Source: Pelomonas sp. Root1237
Lineage (GTDB): Bacteria > Pseudomonadota > Gammaproteobacteria > Burkholderiales > Burkholderiaceae_C
DNA: 64,000 nucleotides
Assembly: GCF_001425055.1 (NCBI RefSeq)
Contig: NZ_LMDK01000012.1
Location: 271,337 to 335,336, forward strand
Reading direction: 5' to 3'
Shown here: one piece after another, positions 36,139 through 43,272 of the stretch
Layout of the letters: each line of letters opens with the position of its first letter
How positions within the stretch are numbered: position 1 is the first letter of the stretch
The notes under the pieces: model-generated
Seen by the model: only the letters and a program-made list of their open reading frames with translations
The model's database searches: none
Told to the model about the DNA's origin: nothing
Position numbers and translations under genes: made by a program

Positions 36139-36435
36139 ATGAACAAGGTCTTCAAAGCCCTTTCCGACCCCACCCGTCGCCAGGTGCTGCAGCTCCTGAG
36201 GCAGGGCCCCTTGAGCGCCGGTGAGCTGAGTGACCAGTTCCATGTCTCCAAGCCCACGATGTCGGCGCACTTCACCGTGCTGAAGGAGGCCGACCTCGTA
36301 CACGCCGAGAAGGCGGGCAAGTCCGTCCTGTATCACCTGAAGCTGTCCGTGCTCGAAGAAGCGCTGCTGGGCTTCGTCCATTCGTTCAGCCCGAGCGCCG
36401 ACGCGCCGGAACCCAAGAAGGAGATTGCGCGATGA
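36139..36435 (+). CDS. SdpR-like ArsR-family autorepressor
   Basis: A 98-residue winged-helix repressor. It starts MNKVFKALSDPTRRQVLQLL, with the recognition helix in LSDQFHVSKPTMSAHFTVLK at about 31-50 and the wing AEKAGKSVLYHLK. No ArsR metal-binding cysteines are present, which fits the SdpR (non-metal) subgroup that represses itself and a cotranscribed membrane protein. A palindrome covers its promoter. The stop overlaps the next start (ATGA). Confidence 0.88.
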   Translation: MNKVFKALSDPTRRQVLQLLRQGPLSAGELSDQFHVSKPTMSAHFTVLKEADLVHAEKAGKSVLYHLKLSVLEEALLGFVHSFSPSADAPEPKKEIAR

Positions 36436-36809
36436 AAGCTGACCTGATTGAAGGCCTTGCGTGGGGCGGCGGCATCGTCGCCGTGGCGTTGGGCATGACC
36501 TGGGCGCGCAAGCTGGGCTATGCGGACGGCGAAAACGTCACCCGGGTGGTCATCGCCATGAACGGGCTCATGATTGCCTGGTATGGCAACCGCATGCCCA
36601 AGCGCTTCTTCCCGAGCGAACTGGCCCGCAAGGTCAACCGGCTTGGGGGCTGGTCCATCACGATCAGCGGGCTTGTCTATGTGGCGCTGTGGGCCTTCGC
36701 TCCGATCCCCGTGGCAGTCGCCGCGGGTTCCGCCTCAGTCCTGGCGGGGGTGGCTGTGCCGCTGGTCTATTGCCTGTCGCAGCGGGACAAGTTCAAGAGC
36801 GCGACGTGA
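36432..36809 (+). CDS. Small membrane protein cotranscribed with SdpR-like repressor (SdpI-like?)
   Basis: A 125-residue protein with three or four hydrophobic segments (about 10-22, 38-52, 72-92 and 95-113). The stretch KVNRLGGWSITISGLVYVAL at about 66-85 resembles the SdpI C-terminal motif (R-x-G-W...G). In the Bacillus model SdpI is both immunity protein and signal receptor that sequesters SdpR on the membrane. Whether this holds here is unknown. Start and stop overlap show translational coupling to the repressor gene. Confidence 0.65.
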   Translation: MKADLIEGLAWGGGIVAVALGMTWARKLGYADGENVTRVVIAMNGLMIAWYGNRMPKRFFPSELARKVNRLGGWSITISGLVYVALWAFAPIPVAVAAGSASVLAGVAVPLVYCLSQRDKFKSAT

Positions 36810-36848
36810 GCGGGGTGATCTGCCTGCAAGCGCACTCGAACCCACGCC

Positions 36849-37217
36849 TCAGCCCACCGTCCGATGGCTCACCTCCACCAGGACCCCGCCGGGCGCGTGG
36901 CAATAGAACATCAGGCTGCCGCGCATCACGCGCGGAGGCTGCGCGAGTTCGATGCCTGCATCCAGCATCCGTGCGTGCGCGCTCATGACGGCCTGCTCGG
37001 AAGCGAGCAGAAAACCGATGTGAAAGGTCTTCGGATACATCGGCTCGGTGGCATCTTTCGCCCGGGTGAGGACGAGCACGAAGCCGCCTTCACCATCGAG
37101 GATCGCCATGCCGTCGTTGCCTTTGATCTGGCGCAACGTGAAGCCGAAGGCGGCCTCGAAAAAGGCGGTGGCTGCGGTCACATCAGGCACTGAGAGATCG
37201 AGGTGGTTGAGTTGCAT
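36849..37217 (-). CDS. VOC (glyoxalase/dioxygenase fold) protein
   Basis: A 122-residue single-module VOC protein. It shows MQLNHLDLSVPDVTAATAFF at 1-20, FGFTLRQIKGNDGMAILDGE, HIGFLLASEQAV and the C-terminal MFYCHAPGGVLVEVSHR. Metal-ligand positions H5 and the C-terminal E (VEVS) are present. It could be a lyase, dioxygenase or resistance-type binding protein. The ATG at 37217 is supported by AAAGGAC upstream. It is convergent with the SdpI-like gene. Confidence 0.85.
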   Translation of the reverse strand: MQLNHLDLSVPDVTAATAFFEAAFGFTLRQIKGNDGMAILDGEGGFVLVLTRAKDATEPMYPKTFHIGFLLASEQAVMSAHARMLDAGIELAQPPRVMRGSLMFYCHAPGGVLVEVSHRTVG

Positions 37218-37372
37218 TGATTTGTCCTTTGAGTCAAATGGACTCGACCGGATCACAACGCGAAGCACCGTCGGCACCCGCTTTGCCACACAGACGAGCC
37301 CGCAGCGCGAAAGGCGCTGAGGTTCGTCGTGGGTTCTCATGCAATGCATGGAGCAGAGCTCTCGTCAGAGAG

Positions 37373-37408
37373 GGGTCGGGCTTACCGAAAAACCGACCCT
37401 GCCTTTTT
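37373..37408 (+). other. Hairpin in the 37218-37484 gap
   Basis: GGGTCGG/CCGACCC around a 13-base loop, followed by TGCCTTTTTC on the plus strand. No plus-strand gene ends just upstream, so it may be a chance terminator-like stem or end an unseen transcript. I see no gene in this 267-base gap. Confidence 0.3.
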
Positions 37409-37484
37409 CGACATCGCCAGCGTAGCCATAGGCTCTTGGCATGGCGCGACGGTTTCGTCAGCCACCCTCAGTGGCCGTAGCGCG

Positions 37485-37814
37485 TCAGCCCCGGCTCCAA
37501 CGGCTGGGGATCGCCCAGAAGATCAGCAGCCCTATCAGCGATACGGCCGCCAGCACATGCGGCGTATCGAGCGGCCGGTTCCCATCAGCAAGCAACGCAG
37601 CGGCACCGCAGGCCGCGATGCTGATCGCCACCCATTGCGCCCGCCTGACCCAACGCGCCCAGCGGCGCTGCTGCGATGAAACTCCTTTGGGCGCCAGCGC
37701 CGCCATCACCCGCAGGCTGAAGCCAGCGTCATCGGGCTCGGTGCCGTTCTGCATCTGCTCCCGCAGCACGTCATCAAAAGAAGCGTCGTTGTCGTGGTTC
37801 GTGGAAATCGTCAT
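37485..37814 (-). CDS. Small membrane protein coupled to ECF sigma factor (putative anti-sigma)
   Basis: A 109-residue protein with a soluble N-terminal part rich in Asp and Asn (about 1-50), a basic stretch QQRRWARWVRRAQ, then two hydrophobic segments (about 62-80 and 88-103). Position and layout suit a membrane anti-sigma factor or its remnant, though the typical zinc HxxxCxxC motif is absent. The ATG at 37814 overlaps the sigma stop (ATGA), so the two are coupled. No homologue family recognised. Confidence 0.7.
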   Translation of the reverse strand: MTISTNHDNDASFDDVLREQMQNGTEPDDAGFSLRVMAALAPKGVSSQQRRWARWVRRAQWVAISIAACGAAALLADGNRPLDTPHVLAAVSLIGLLIFWAIPSRWSRG

Positions 37815-38374
37815 GGCGTGGGCTCCCATGCTTGCAGTTGCGCGCGCAGCTTGGCCTTTGCGCGCAGCACTTGTGTCTTGACCGTGCCGAGCGGCCAGCC
37901 CAGCACCAGCGCCGCTTCGGCGTGGCTGAGGTCGGCGCCGTAGCAGAGCAGGAGCGCGTGGCGCTGGGGCTCGCTGAGATCGGCCATGGCGCGGTCGAGG
38001 TCGATGCGCCAGTCGGCGCCGTGGGCGAAGTCGCTGTGTGCGCCCAGCTCCGGCGGTGCGTCGTCCACCAAAGGCAAAGCCGGCCGTTCGGCCGACAGCG
38101 CGGAATAGGCCAGCCGCGTGAGCCAGGTGCGAAAGCGCGCCTCGCCGCGGAACTTGGGCAGGGCGCGCCAGGCACGCACGAAGGCTTCCTGGGCCAGGTC
38201 GTCGGCACGGCCTTGGTCGCCGCGGCAGACGCGGCCGAGCAGCTTGCGCAGATAGCCCTGGTGGGCTTGCACGAGGGCGGCGAAGGCCGCGCGGTCACCG
38301 GCGGCGGCACGGGCCACCAGGCGATCCTCTTGCAGGACCGCTTCGGTCGGCGCGGCGGGGACGCCGGAGGTCAC
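37811..38374 (-). CDS. ECF RNA polymerase sigma factor
   Basis: A 187-residue extracytoplasmic-function sigma factor. Region 2 is at about 25-90 (LVQAHQGYLRKLLGRVCRGD, DDLAQEAFVRAWRALPKF) and region 4 at about 125-180 (ADLSEPQRHALLLCYGADLS, then HAEAALVLGWPLGTVKTQVL). The start is a GTG overlapping the upstream stop (GTGA), and the stop overlaps the next start. It is the middle gene of a tightly coupled three-gene operon. Confidence 0.92.
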   Translation of the reverse strand: MTSGVPAAPTEAVLQEDRLVARAAAGDRAAFAALVQAHQGYLRKLLGRVCRGDQGRADDLAQEAFVRAWRALPKFRGEARFRTWLTRLAYSALSAERPALPLVDDAPPELGAHSDFAHGADWRIDLDRAMADLSEPQRHALLLCYGADLSHAEAALVLGWPLGTVKTQVLRAKAKLRAQLQAWEPTP

Positions 38375-38790
38375 GGTTGCGGGGATTGCGGCGGTTGCTG
38401 CTTGCGTTCGACGGCCCAGTACACCGCCAGGCCCAGCCCCAGGAACAGCGGAATCAGGCCGATGCTCCAGAGCCAGGCGCCCGGCATCATGGCGTTGAAC
38501 ATGCCCATCAGGCCGAGGCCGACGCCGATGTTGATGACCGCAGGCACGAGGATGCGGTTGGGGTTGGCCTGGTCGCGCTTGGCGCGGTGCCAGTCGCTGT
38601 CCTGCACGTCGCCCAGCAGCTCGGGCGGGATGGGCTGGCCGGCGCGGGCCAACTCGCGGATGGTCTCGTGGCGCTGGCGCTCGGTGTGAGCCTTGCCCAG
38701 GTAGTGGGCCACGATGGCGACGATGGGAATCAGCAGCGACAGGATCGGGATCATCAGTGGGCTGATTTCCTGAAAGCGGTCGAAGAACAT
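38371..38790 (-). CDS. DUF6249-like membrane protein, first gene of the ECF operon
   Basis: A 139-residue protein with one N-terminal membrane segment (LMIPILSLLIPIVAIVAHYL at about 12-31) and two at the C-terminus (ILVPAVINIGVGLGLMGMFN; LWSIGLIPLFLGLGLAVYWA). A cytosolic, charged stretch lies between (TERQRHETIRELARAGQPIP). This is the layout of DUF6249 proteins often found beside ECF sigma factors. The role is unknown. GGAG lies upstream of the ATG at 38790. Confidence 0.72.
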   Translation of the reverse strand: MFFDRFQEISPLMIPILSLLIPIVAIVAHYLGKAHTERQRHETIRELARAGQPIPPELLGDVQDSDWHRAKRDQANPNRILVPAVINIGVGLGLMGMFNAMMPGAWLWSIGLIPLFLGLGLAVYWAVERKQQPPQSPQP

Positions 38791-38887
38791 GGGCGGGCTC
38801 CAGGGAAACGGGTGGATGGTGCTTCCTTGGAGCGCCCGGCCGTGGCGTTTGGATTCAGCGAGCGAAAGAAAAAGCACTGTCGCACCC

Positions 38888-38907
38888 CCCTCAAGTTGAG
38901 GGTTTTT
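38888..38907 (+). other. Palindrome plus T run upstream of the first PEP-CTERM gene
   Basis: CCCTCAA-g-TTGAGGG (38888-38902) followed by TTTTT. It looks like a terminator, but no plus-strand gene precedes it. It could end a transcript from elsewhere or be a binding site in this regulatory region. Confidence 0.35.
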
Positions 38908-38928
38908 GAATGTCAAAGAAATTTACAC

Positions 38929-39007
38929 CCCTAGATCAAACTAGGGATATGAGCTCGCTAAGCTATTGATTTTTAAGAAATACTGCTGCCTGGCACGGCC
39001 GTTGCAT
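38929..39007 (+). promoter_or_regulatory. Sigma-54 promoter with upstream inverted repeat (PEP-CTERM gene 1)
   Basis: TGGCACGGCCGTTGCAT at 38991-39007 matches the -24/-12 sigma-54 consensus (TGGCAC-N5-TTGC) perfectly. An inverted repeat CCCTAG-N6-CTAGGG (38929-38946) lies about 50 bases further upstream, where an enhancer-binding activator would bind. PEP-CTERM/exosortase genes are often run by the PrsK/PrsR pair with RpoN. Confidence 0.75.
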
Positions 39008-39043
39008 TGTGGGGATCATTGAAATTTCTTGAGGAGATCCGCC

Positions 39044-39688
39044 ATGAAGTTGGCTTCTTTCGCAGCTGCAATCCTGACGGCTTCCCTTTGCAGCCTGGCC
39101 AACGCGGGCATCGTCTTCACGTTCACCGAATCCGGCGCTAACGTGGTGATGAACTCCTCCGGCACCATTGACACCAGCAAGCTGGTGCTTCAGCAGGGCG
39201 TGTCTGGCTGGGGCGGCACCGGTATCGAGGAGAACGGCAACCACGACATCATGGGCGGCACGGCCGTCGGCGGCGTGAACATGTCCTTCGGTTTCCACGC
39301 CGGCACCGCTTTCTCGGCCTGGTCCGCTGCGAGCGGTCCCTGGGCCCAATCCAGCTTCAACACGACGGTCGACGCTGGTCACAAGGGCTTCACCACCTAC
39401 GTTCGCCCCGTCAGCACCCAGCTTCCGGGCATCGGTATCGAGCGCGAAGACCTGGAAGGCACGTTCTGGTCGCCCGATCAAGCCTGGACTTTCCACAACG
39501 CCTCGTTCGCCTCCCTGCAGATGTTTGCCGGCACCTACACCGTGACCGACGCGCAGACCGGTGAGTTCATCACCTTCCAGATCGGCGCCGCCGGCAATCA
39601 GTTGCCCGAGCCCGACGCGGCGGCCCTGGTCGGCCTCGCCCTGCTGGGCGCATACGCTGCCCGTCGCGCCAAGGCAAAGAAGGCCTGA
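39044..39688 (+). CDS. PEP-CTERM sorted secreted protein
   Basis: A 214-residue exported protein with a signal peptide ending ANA at about residue 21 and a beta-rich, low-charge body of unknown fold. It ends in a PEP-CTERM tail: the motif PEPDAAAL, a hydrophobic helix (VGLALLGAYAA) and a basic end RRAKAKKA. Exosortase (EpsH/XrtA-type, not in this window) cleaves such tails, releasing or anchoring proteins linked to exopolysaccharide and floc formation. GAGGAG seven bases before ATG 39044 fixes the start. A perfect sigma-54 promoter precedes it, and a strong terminator follows. Confidence 0.92.
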   Translation: MKLASFAAAILTASLCSLANAGIVFTFTESGANVVMNSSGTIDTSKLVLQQGVSGWGGTGIEENGNHDIMGGTAVGGVNMSFGFHAGTAFSAWSAASGPWAQSSFNTTVDAGHKGFTTYVRPVSTQLPGIGIEREDLEGTFWSPDQAWTFHNASFASLQMFAGTYTVTDAQTGEFITFQIGAAGNQLPEPDAAALVGLALLGAYAARRAKAKKA

Positions 39689-39708
39689 CCCCTCGGTTCG
39701 GTCAACGA

Positions 39709-39751
39709 GCCACGAAGGCGAGTCGCAATGACTCGCCTTCGTGGCTTTTTT
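39709..39751 (+). terminator. Strong terminator of PEP-CTERM gene 1
   Basis: A perfect 16-base stem (39709-39724 with 39730-39745) with a 5-base loop, followed by six T. It begins 20 bases after the stop codon. Confidence 0.95.
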
Positions 39752-39798
39752 CGTTGTTGGTTGACCGACTCGACGATCCGGCCCCGCGAGTCCGGAAC

Positions 39799-40431
39799 CT
39801 ATCGCGGCGTGCCGAAGTCCTGCGTCCAGTAGCTGCGGTAGGCGGTGCTGGCGTTGCCCGCCACGCAGGCCACGCCGATGTCGCGGAAGGTCGCGTTCAT
39901 CAGGTTGGCGCAATGGCCATCGCTCTTCATCCAGCCGTCCACCACCTCGGCCACGCTGGCCTGGCCGGCGGCGATGTTCTCGCCCAAGCTGCTCCAAACA
40001 TAGCCGGCGGCGGTCGCGCGGGTGCCGAGGGTGCTGCCGTCGCTGCCGGTGTGGCTGAAGAAGTTGTGCGTGACCATGTCGTCGCTATGCGCCACGGCGG
40101 CCTGGGTCAGCGCGGCGTTCCAGGTCAGATCAGGTGCCGGGCCGAAGGCGCCCTGAGCGCCGCAGGTGGCGCCACTGCGGCGCCGGGCGTTGACGGCCGC
40201 CAGCATGTCGGCCTGGAAGTTGGCGAGATCGCAGGTGATGCGCGTTCCGGCGGTCGGTGGTGCCGGCGCTGGAGCCGGTGCAGGGGCAGGGGGCGTTGTC
40301 GGCGTGGTGGTGGCTGAGTCGGAGCCGCCACCGCCGCAGCCGGCCAGCGAAACCAGGGTCGCCACGGCGAGAGGCGCCAGGCGGGACGCTCTCGCGCGGG
40401 TGGGTGAGGGTGGCGCGGGGAAGTGGCTCAT
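39799..40431 (-). CDS. CAP-domain (SCP/PR1-like) lipoprotein
   Basis: A 210-residue secreted lipoprotein. The lipobox LAGC is near residue 32, followed by a glycine run and a long Pro/Ala/Thr linker (about 43-63). The CAP domain carries the classical residues: MLAAVNARRRSGATC, VAHSDDMVTHNFFSHTGSDG (first His), SLGENIAAGQASVAEVV (Glu), and GWMKSDGHCANLMNATFRDI (second His). Bacterial CAP proteins are of uncertain function. The tail FGTPR ends right at the domain. It is convergent with the PEP-CTERM gene. Confidence 0.9.
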   Translation of the reverse strand: MSHFPAPPSPTRARASRLAPLAVATLVSLAGCGGGGSDSATTTPTTPPAPAPAPAPAPPTAGTRITCDLANFQADMLAAVNARRRSGATCGAQGAFGPAPDLTWNAALTQAAVAHSDDMVTHNFFSHTGSDGSTLGTRATAAGYVWSSLGENIAAGQASVAEVVDGWMKSDGHCANLMNATFRDIGVACVAGNASTAYRSYWTQDFGTPR

Positions 40432-40525
40432 AGGCCCGCAGCGTGGCACGCCCTGGCCTGGCGCCGGTTACCGGGTGCAGCCCACGAGAGCCGGCTCGCA
40501 ACATCCCTACACAAAGACGGCGATA

Positions 40526-40903
40526 TCAGGCCTTGGGAGCGTGGCAGACCGCTTCGATGTTGTGGCCGTCCGGGTCGATGACGAAGGCGGCGTAGTAGTT
40601 CGCGTGGTACTTCGGACGCAGGCCCGGTGCGCCGTTGTCGGCGGCGCCGGCGTCCAGCGCCGCGCGGTAGAACGCATCGACCTGCTGGCGTGTCTGCGCC
40701 ATGAAGGCGAGGTGCAGATGGGCCGGCTTCTCCTGGGTCTCGAACAGGCACAGGCTGGTCACCTGGCCCTCGATGACGAGCTCGATGCCGTAGCTCGGCT
40801 CGCCTTCCGCGCCCGCCGTGACGCCGAGCGGCGCCAGCGCCTTCAGATAGAAGGCCTTGCTCGCGGCGAAGTCGCTGACGCCGAACTTGACGTGGTCAAA
40901 CAT
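40526..40903 (-). CDS. VOC family protein (glyoxalase-like)
   Basis: A 125-residue VOC protein. Its start is MFDHVKFGVSDFAASKAFYL, with the middle VTSLCLFETQEKPAHLHLAF, then RQQVDAFYRAALDAGAADNG and the C-terminal YYAAFVIDPDGHNIEAVCH. Metal-ligand positions His4, His (HLHLAF) and Glu (IEAV) are present, so it may be a metal-dependent lyase or dioxygenase. AAAGGAG lies six bases before the ATG at 40903. It follows the helicase gene on the same strand by 38 bases and might be cotranscribed. Confidence 0.87.
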   Translation of the reverse strand: MFDHVKFGVSDFAASKAFYLKALAPLGVTAGAEGEPSYGIELVIEGQVTSLCLFETQEKPAHLHLAFMAQTRQQVDAFYRAALDAGAADNGAPGLRPKYHANYYAAFVIDPDGHNIEAVCHAPKA

Positions 40904-40941
40904 GAGTTCTCCTTTGATCGCGCAATCTGACCAGGCTGCGG

Positions 40942-43272
40942 CTACAGCTGCCACCAGCCCGGCAACAAGGCCCGCACCTCGGGTCGGGCATAGCGCTTGT
41001 CCAGCAGCCACACCCAGCCGCGGTCGTCCACGGAGCGCAGCACGCGGCCGGCGGCCTGCACGACCTTTTGCATACCGGGCACAAGGTCGGCATAGCCGTG
41101 GTCGGCGCCGAACAGGGTGTCCAGGCGCTCGCGCACCTGGTCCTGCAGCGGTGACACCGGCGGCAGGCCGAGGGTGGCGATGAAGGCGCCGATCAGCCGC
41201 GTGCCGGGCAGGTCCACGCCCTCGGCGAAGGCGCCGCCCAGCACGGCGAAGCCGATGCCGCGGCCGCCCTCCACGAAGCGGTCCAGGAAGGCGCGCCGTG
41301 CCGCGTCGCCCATGGCGCGCGACTGGTTCCACAGCGTGACCTGCGGGTGCCGCTGCGCCAGCCGCGCCGAGGCCTTGTCGAGGTAGTCGAAGCTGCTGAA
41401 GAAGGCGAGGTAGTTGCCGGGGTGCTCGGTGAACTGCTGGGCGAGCAGGTCCACCAGCGCGTCCAGCGATGCATTGCGATGTTCGTAGCGCGTGGACAGG
41501 CGGTGGGCCACCTGCACGGTCAGGTGCTCGGGCGGGAAGGGCGCGGGCACGTCGATCCAGGCGGTGTCCTCGGGCATGCCAAGCAGCTGGCGTTGGTAGT
41601 CGGGCGGCCCGAGCGTGGCCGAGAACAGCGTGACGCTGCTGAGCCCCTCGAAGCGCTCCTTCAGGAAGTGCCCTGGCACGACGTTGCGCACCGACAGCAG
41701 CACGTCGCGACCGTCGTTGGGATCGTCCTCGTCGTCGTCTTCCAGCAGCGAGAGGTTCCGTGGCGCGTCCAGCGCCGGCTTGGGGTCCCCCGGAGCGGCG
41801 CTGCGCTGCAGGTCGCAAATCGAATGGGCATCGAAGCGGTCCAGCAGGCGCTGCAGGCCCAGCACCTCGAAATAGAACTGCAGCATGGCCCCGACGTCGA
41901 GCGGGTGGTTCTGCACGTGCTCGCCCAGGGCGATGTTGACGCGTTGCAGGGCCTCGGCGAGGGCGTCGGGCACCGTGTCCAGCGCCTGGTAGTCGCCTTG
42001 CTGGCGGCGGCTCAGCGTGGCCAGTTCCTTGGCCAGCCGGCGCAGCGGCGGGCGCAGGCTGGCCGGCGCTTCGGCAATGACCTCGCGCACGCGCGCCAGG
42101 CTGAGGCTGACGCTGTACATGTCGCGGGCGCGGTCGATGAGGTTGTGGGCCTCGTCCACCAGCAGGGCGAGCTTCCAGCCCTGAGCCTGGGAGAGGCCGT
42201 AGAGCTGGCCATAGGGGTCGAAGGCGTGGTGTACGTCGCCGACGACGACGTCGGCCCAGCGCAGCAGCTCCTGGCCGAGGTAGTAGGGGCAGACGTCATG
42301 CTGCAGTGCGATGCGGCGCTGGGCAGTGGGGTCCAGCCAGGCCGTCTGCACGGCCTCGGCGCGGGCGGCGGGCAGCTTGTCGTAGAAGCCGTTGGCCAGC
42401 GGGCAGGCGTCGCCATGGCAGGCCTTGGTGGGGTGCTCGCAGGCCTGCTCCTTGGCCACCAGCGTCAGCACGCGCAGCGATTTCGTCGGCGTGTGTTCTC
42501 GCAGCGCATGCAGGGCCTCCAGCGCGGTGATGCGGCCGGTGCCCTTGCAGGTCATGTAGCCGATCTTGTCGAGCTGCTGCAGCGGCATGGCGCGCAGCAG
42601 CGGGTACAGCGTGCCCAGGGTCTTGCCGATGCCGGTGGGCGCCTGGGCCAGGAGGCAGCGGCCGTTGGCGGCCACGCGGTAGACGGCCTCGGCGAGCAGG
42701 CGCTGACCGGGGCGCAGTTCGCCCTTGGGGAAGGGCAGGGCGCTCAGGTCGGCGTCGCGTGCTTTGCGGTGCTCCGCCTCCTGTCGTGCCCAGGCCTCGA
42801 ACTGCCGGCAGCGCAACTCGAAGGCGGCTTGCAGCTCGCTGGCCGTCACCTTCTCGCGCAGCACGGTCTCGTTTTGCGTGTCGGCATCGACGTAGACGAG
42901 GGCCAGCTCCAGCTCGCTCAGGCCACGGTCGGCGGCAATCAGCGCGCCATAGGTCTGCAGCTGGGCCCAGTGCAGGGCGCGGCGGTTGTCGGGAATGGCC
43001 TCGACCGGACCGCGGATGGTCTTGATCTCCTCCAGCCGGTTCACGTCGGCCTCGTAGCCGTCGGCCCGCCCGCGCACGCGCAGGTTGCCGTGGACGGCCT
43101 CCAGCGGCAGCTCGGTCTCGTAGCCCGGCGAACGGCGCGCCAGCACGGCCATCTGGCCGGCCTGGCCCTCCAGCGCCGTGGCCGAGGGCGTGAAGCGGCG
43201 GTCCAGGCTGCCGCGCTTGGCAGTGAACTCGCACAGGCTGCGTACTGAGACGCTGTAGCTCCAGTCGCTCAA
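40942..43272 (-). CDS. PD-(D/E)XK nuclease fused to XPD/DinG-type iron-sulfur helicase
   Basis: A 776-residue fusion. Residues about 1-170 form a PD-(D/E)XK nuclease (GNLRVRGRADGYEAD, then RLEEIKTIRG and a following helix with WAQLQTYGALIAADRG). The rest is a superfamily 2 helicase: Walker A LAQAPTGIGKTLGTLYP, four cysteines for an iron-sulfur cluster (QACEHP, KACHGDACPL, HDVCPYY), DEAH box LLVDEAHNLIDRARDMY, and motif VI VQAAGRVLRSVDDRG. Likely a DNA repair or Holliday-type processing enzyme. The chosen TTG start at 43272 overlaps the dinB stop (TTGA); the longer reading up to 43569 is a shadow of dinB. Confidence 0.85.
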   Translation of the reverse strand: MSDWSYSVSVRSLCEFTAKRGSLDRRFTPSATALEGQAGQMAVLARRSPGYETELPLEAVHGNLRVRGRADGYEADVNRLEEIKTIRGPVEAIPDNRRALHWAQLQTYGALIAADRGLSELELALVYVDADTQNETVLREKVTASELQAAFELRCRQFEAWARQEAEHRKARDADLSALPFPKGELRPGQRLLAEAVYRVAANGRCLLAQAPTGIGKTLGTLYPLLRAMPLQQLDKIGYMTCKGTGRITALEALHALREHTPTKSLRVLTLVAKEQACEHPTKACHGDACPLANGFYDKLPAARAEAVQTAWLDPTAQRRIALQHDVCPYYLGQELLRWADVVVGDVHHAFDPYGQLYGLSQAQGWKLALLVDEAHNLIDRARDMYSVSLSLARVREVIAEAPASLRPPLRRLAKELATLSRRQQGDYQALDTVPDALAEALQRVNIALGEHVQNHPLDVGAMLQFYFEVLGLQRLLDRFDAHSICDLQRSAAPGDPKPALDAPRNLSLLEDDDEDDPNDGRDVLLSVRNVVPGHFLKERFEGLSSVTLFSATLGPPDYQRQLLGMPEDTAWIDVPAPFPPEHLTVQVAHRLSTRYEHRNASLDALVDLLAQQFTEHPGNYLAFFSSFDYLDKASARLAQRHPQVTLWNQSRAMGDAARRAFLDRFVEGGRGIGFAVLGGAFAEGVDLPGTRLIGAFIATLGLPPVSPLQDQVRERLDTLFGADHGYADLVPGMQKVVQAAGRVLRSVDDRGWVWLLDKRYARPEVRALLPGWWQL

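Noticed and set aside
37218..37484. Short plus-strand frames in the gap between the VOC gene and the ECF cassette
   Set aside because: No ribosome site, no recognisable protein and codon use unlike neighbours. I see only one terminator-like hairpin there.
38888..38907. Terminator reading of the palindrome with T run
   Set aside because: No plus-strand gene precedes it. Kept only as an unexplained structure in a regulatory region.
40904..41818. N-terminal extension of the VOC gene at 40526
   Set aside because: It runs antisense-frame through the helicase C-terminus. The VOC domain starts exactly at the ATG 40903 with a good ribosome site.
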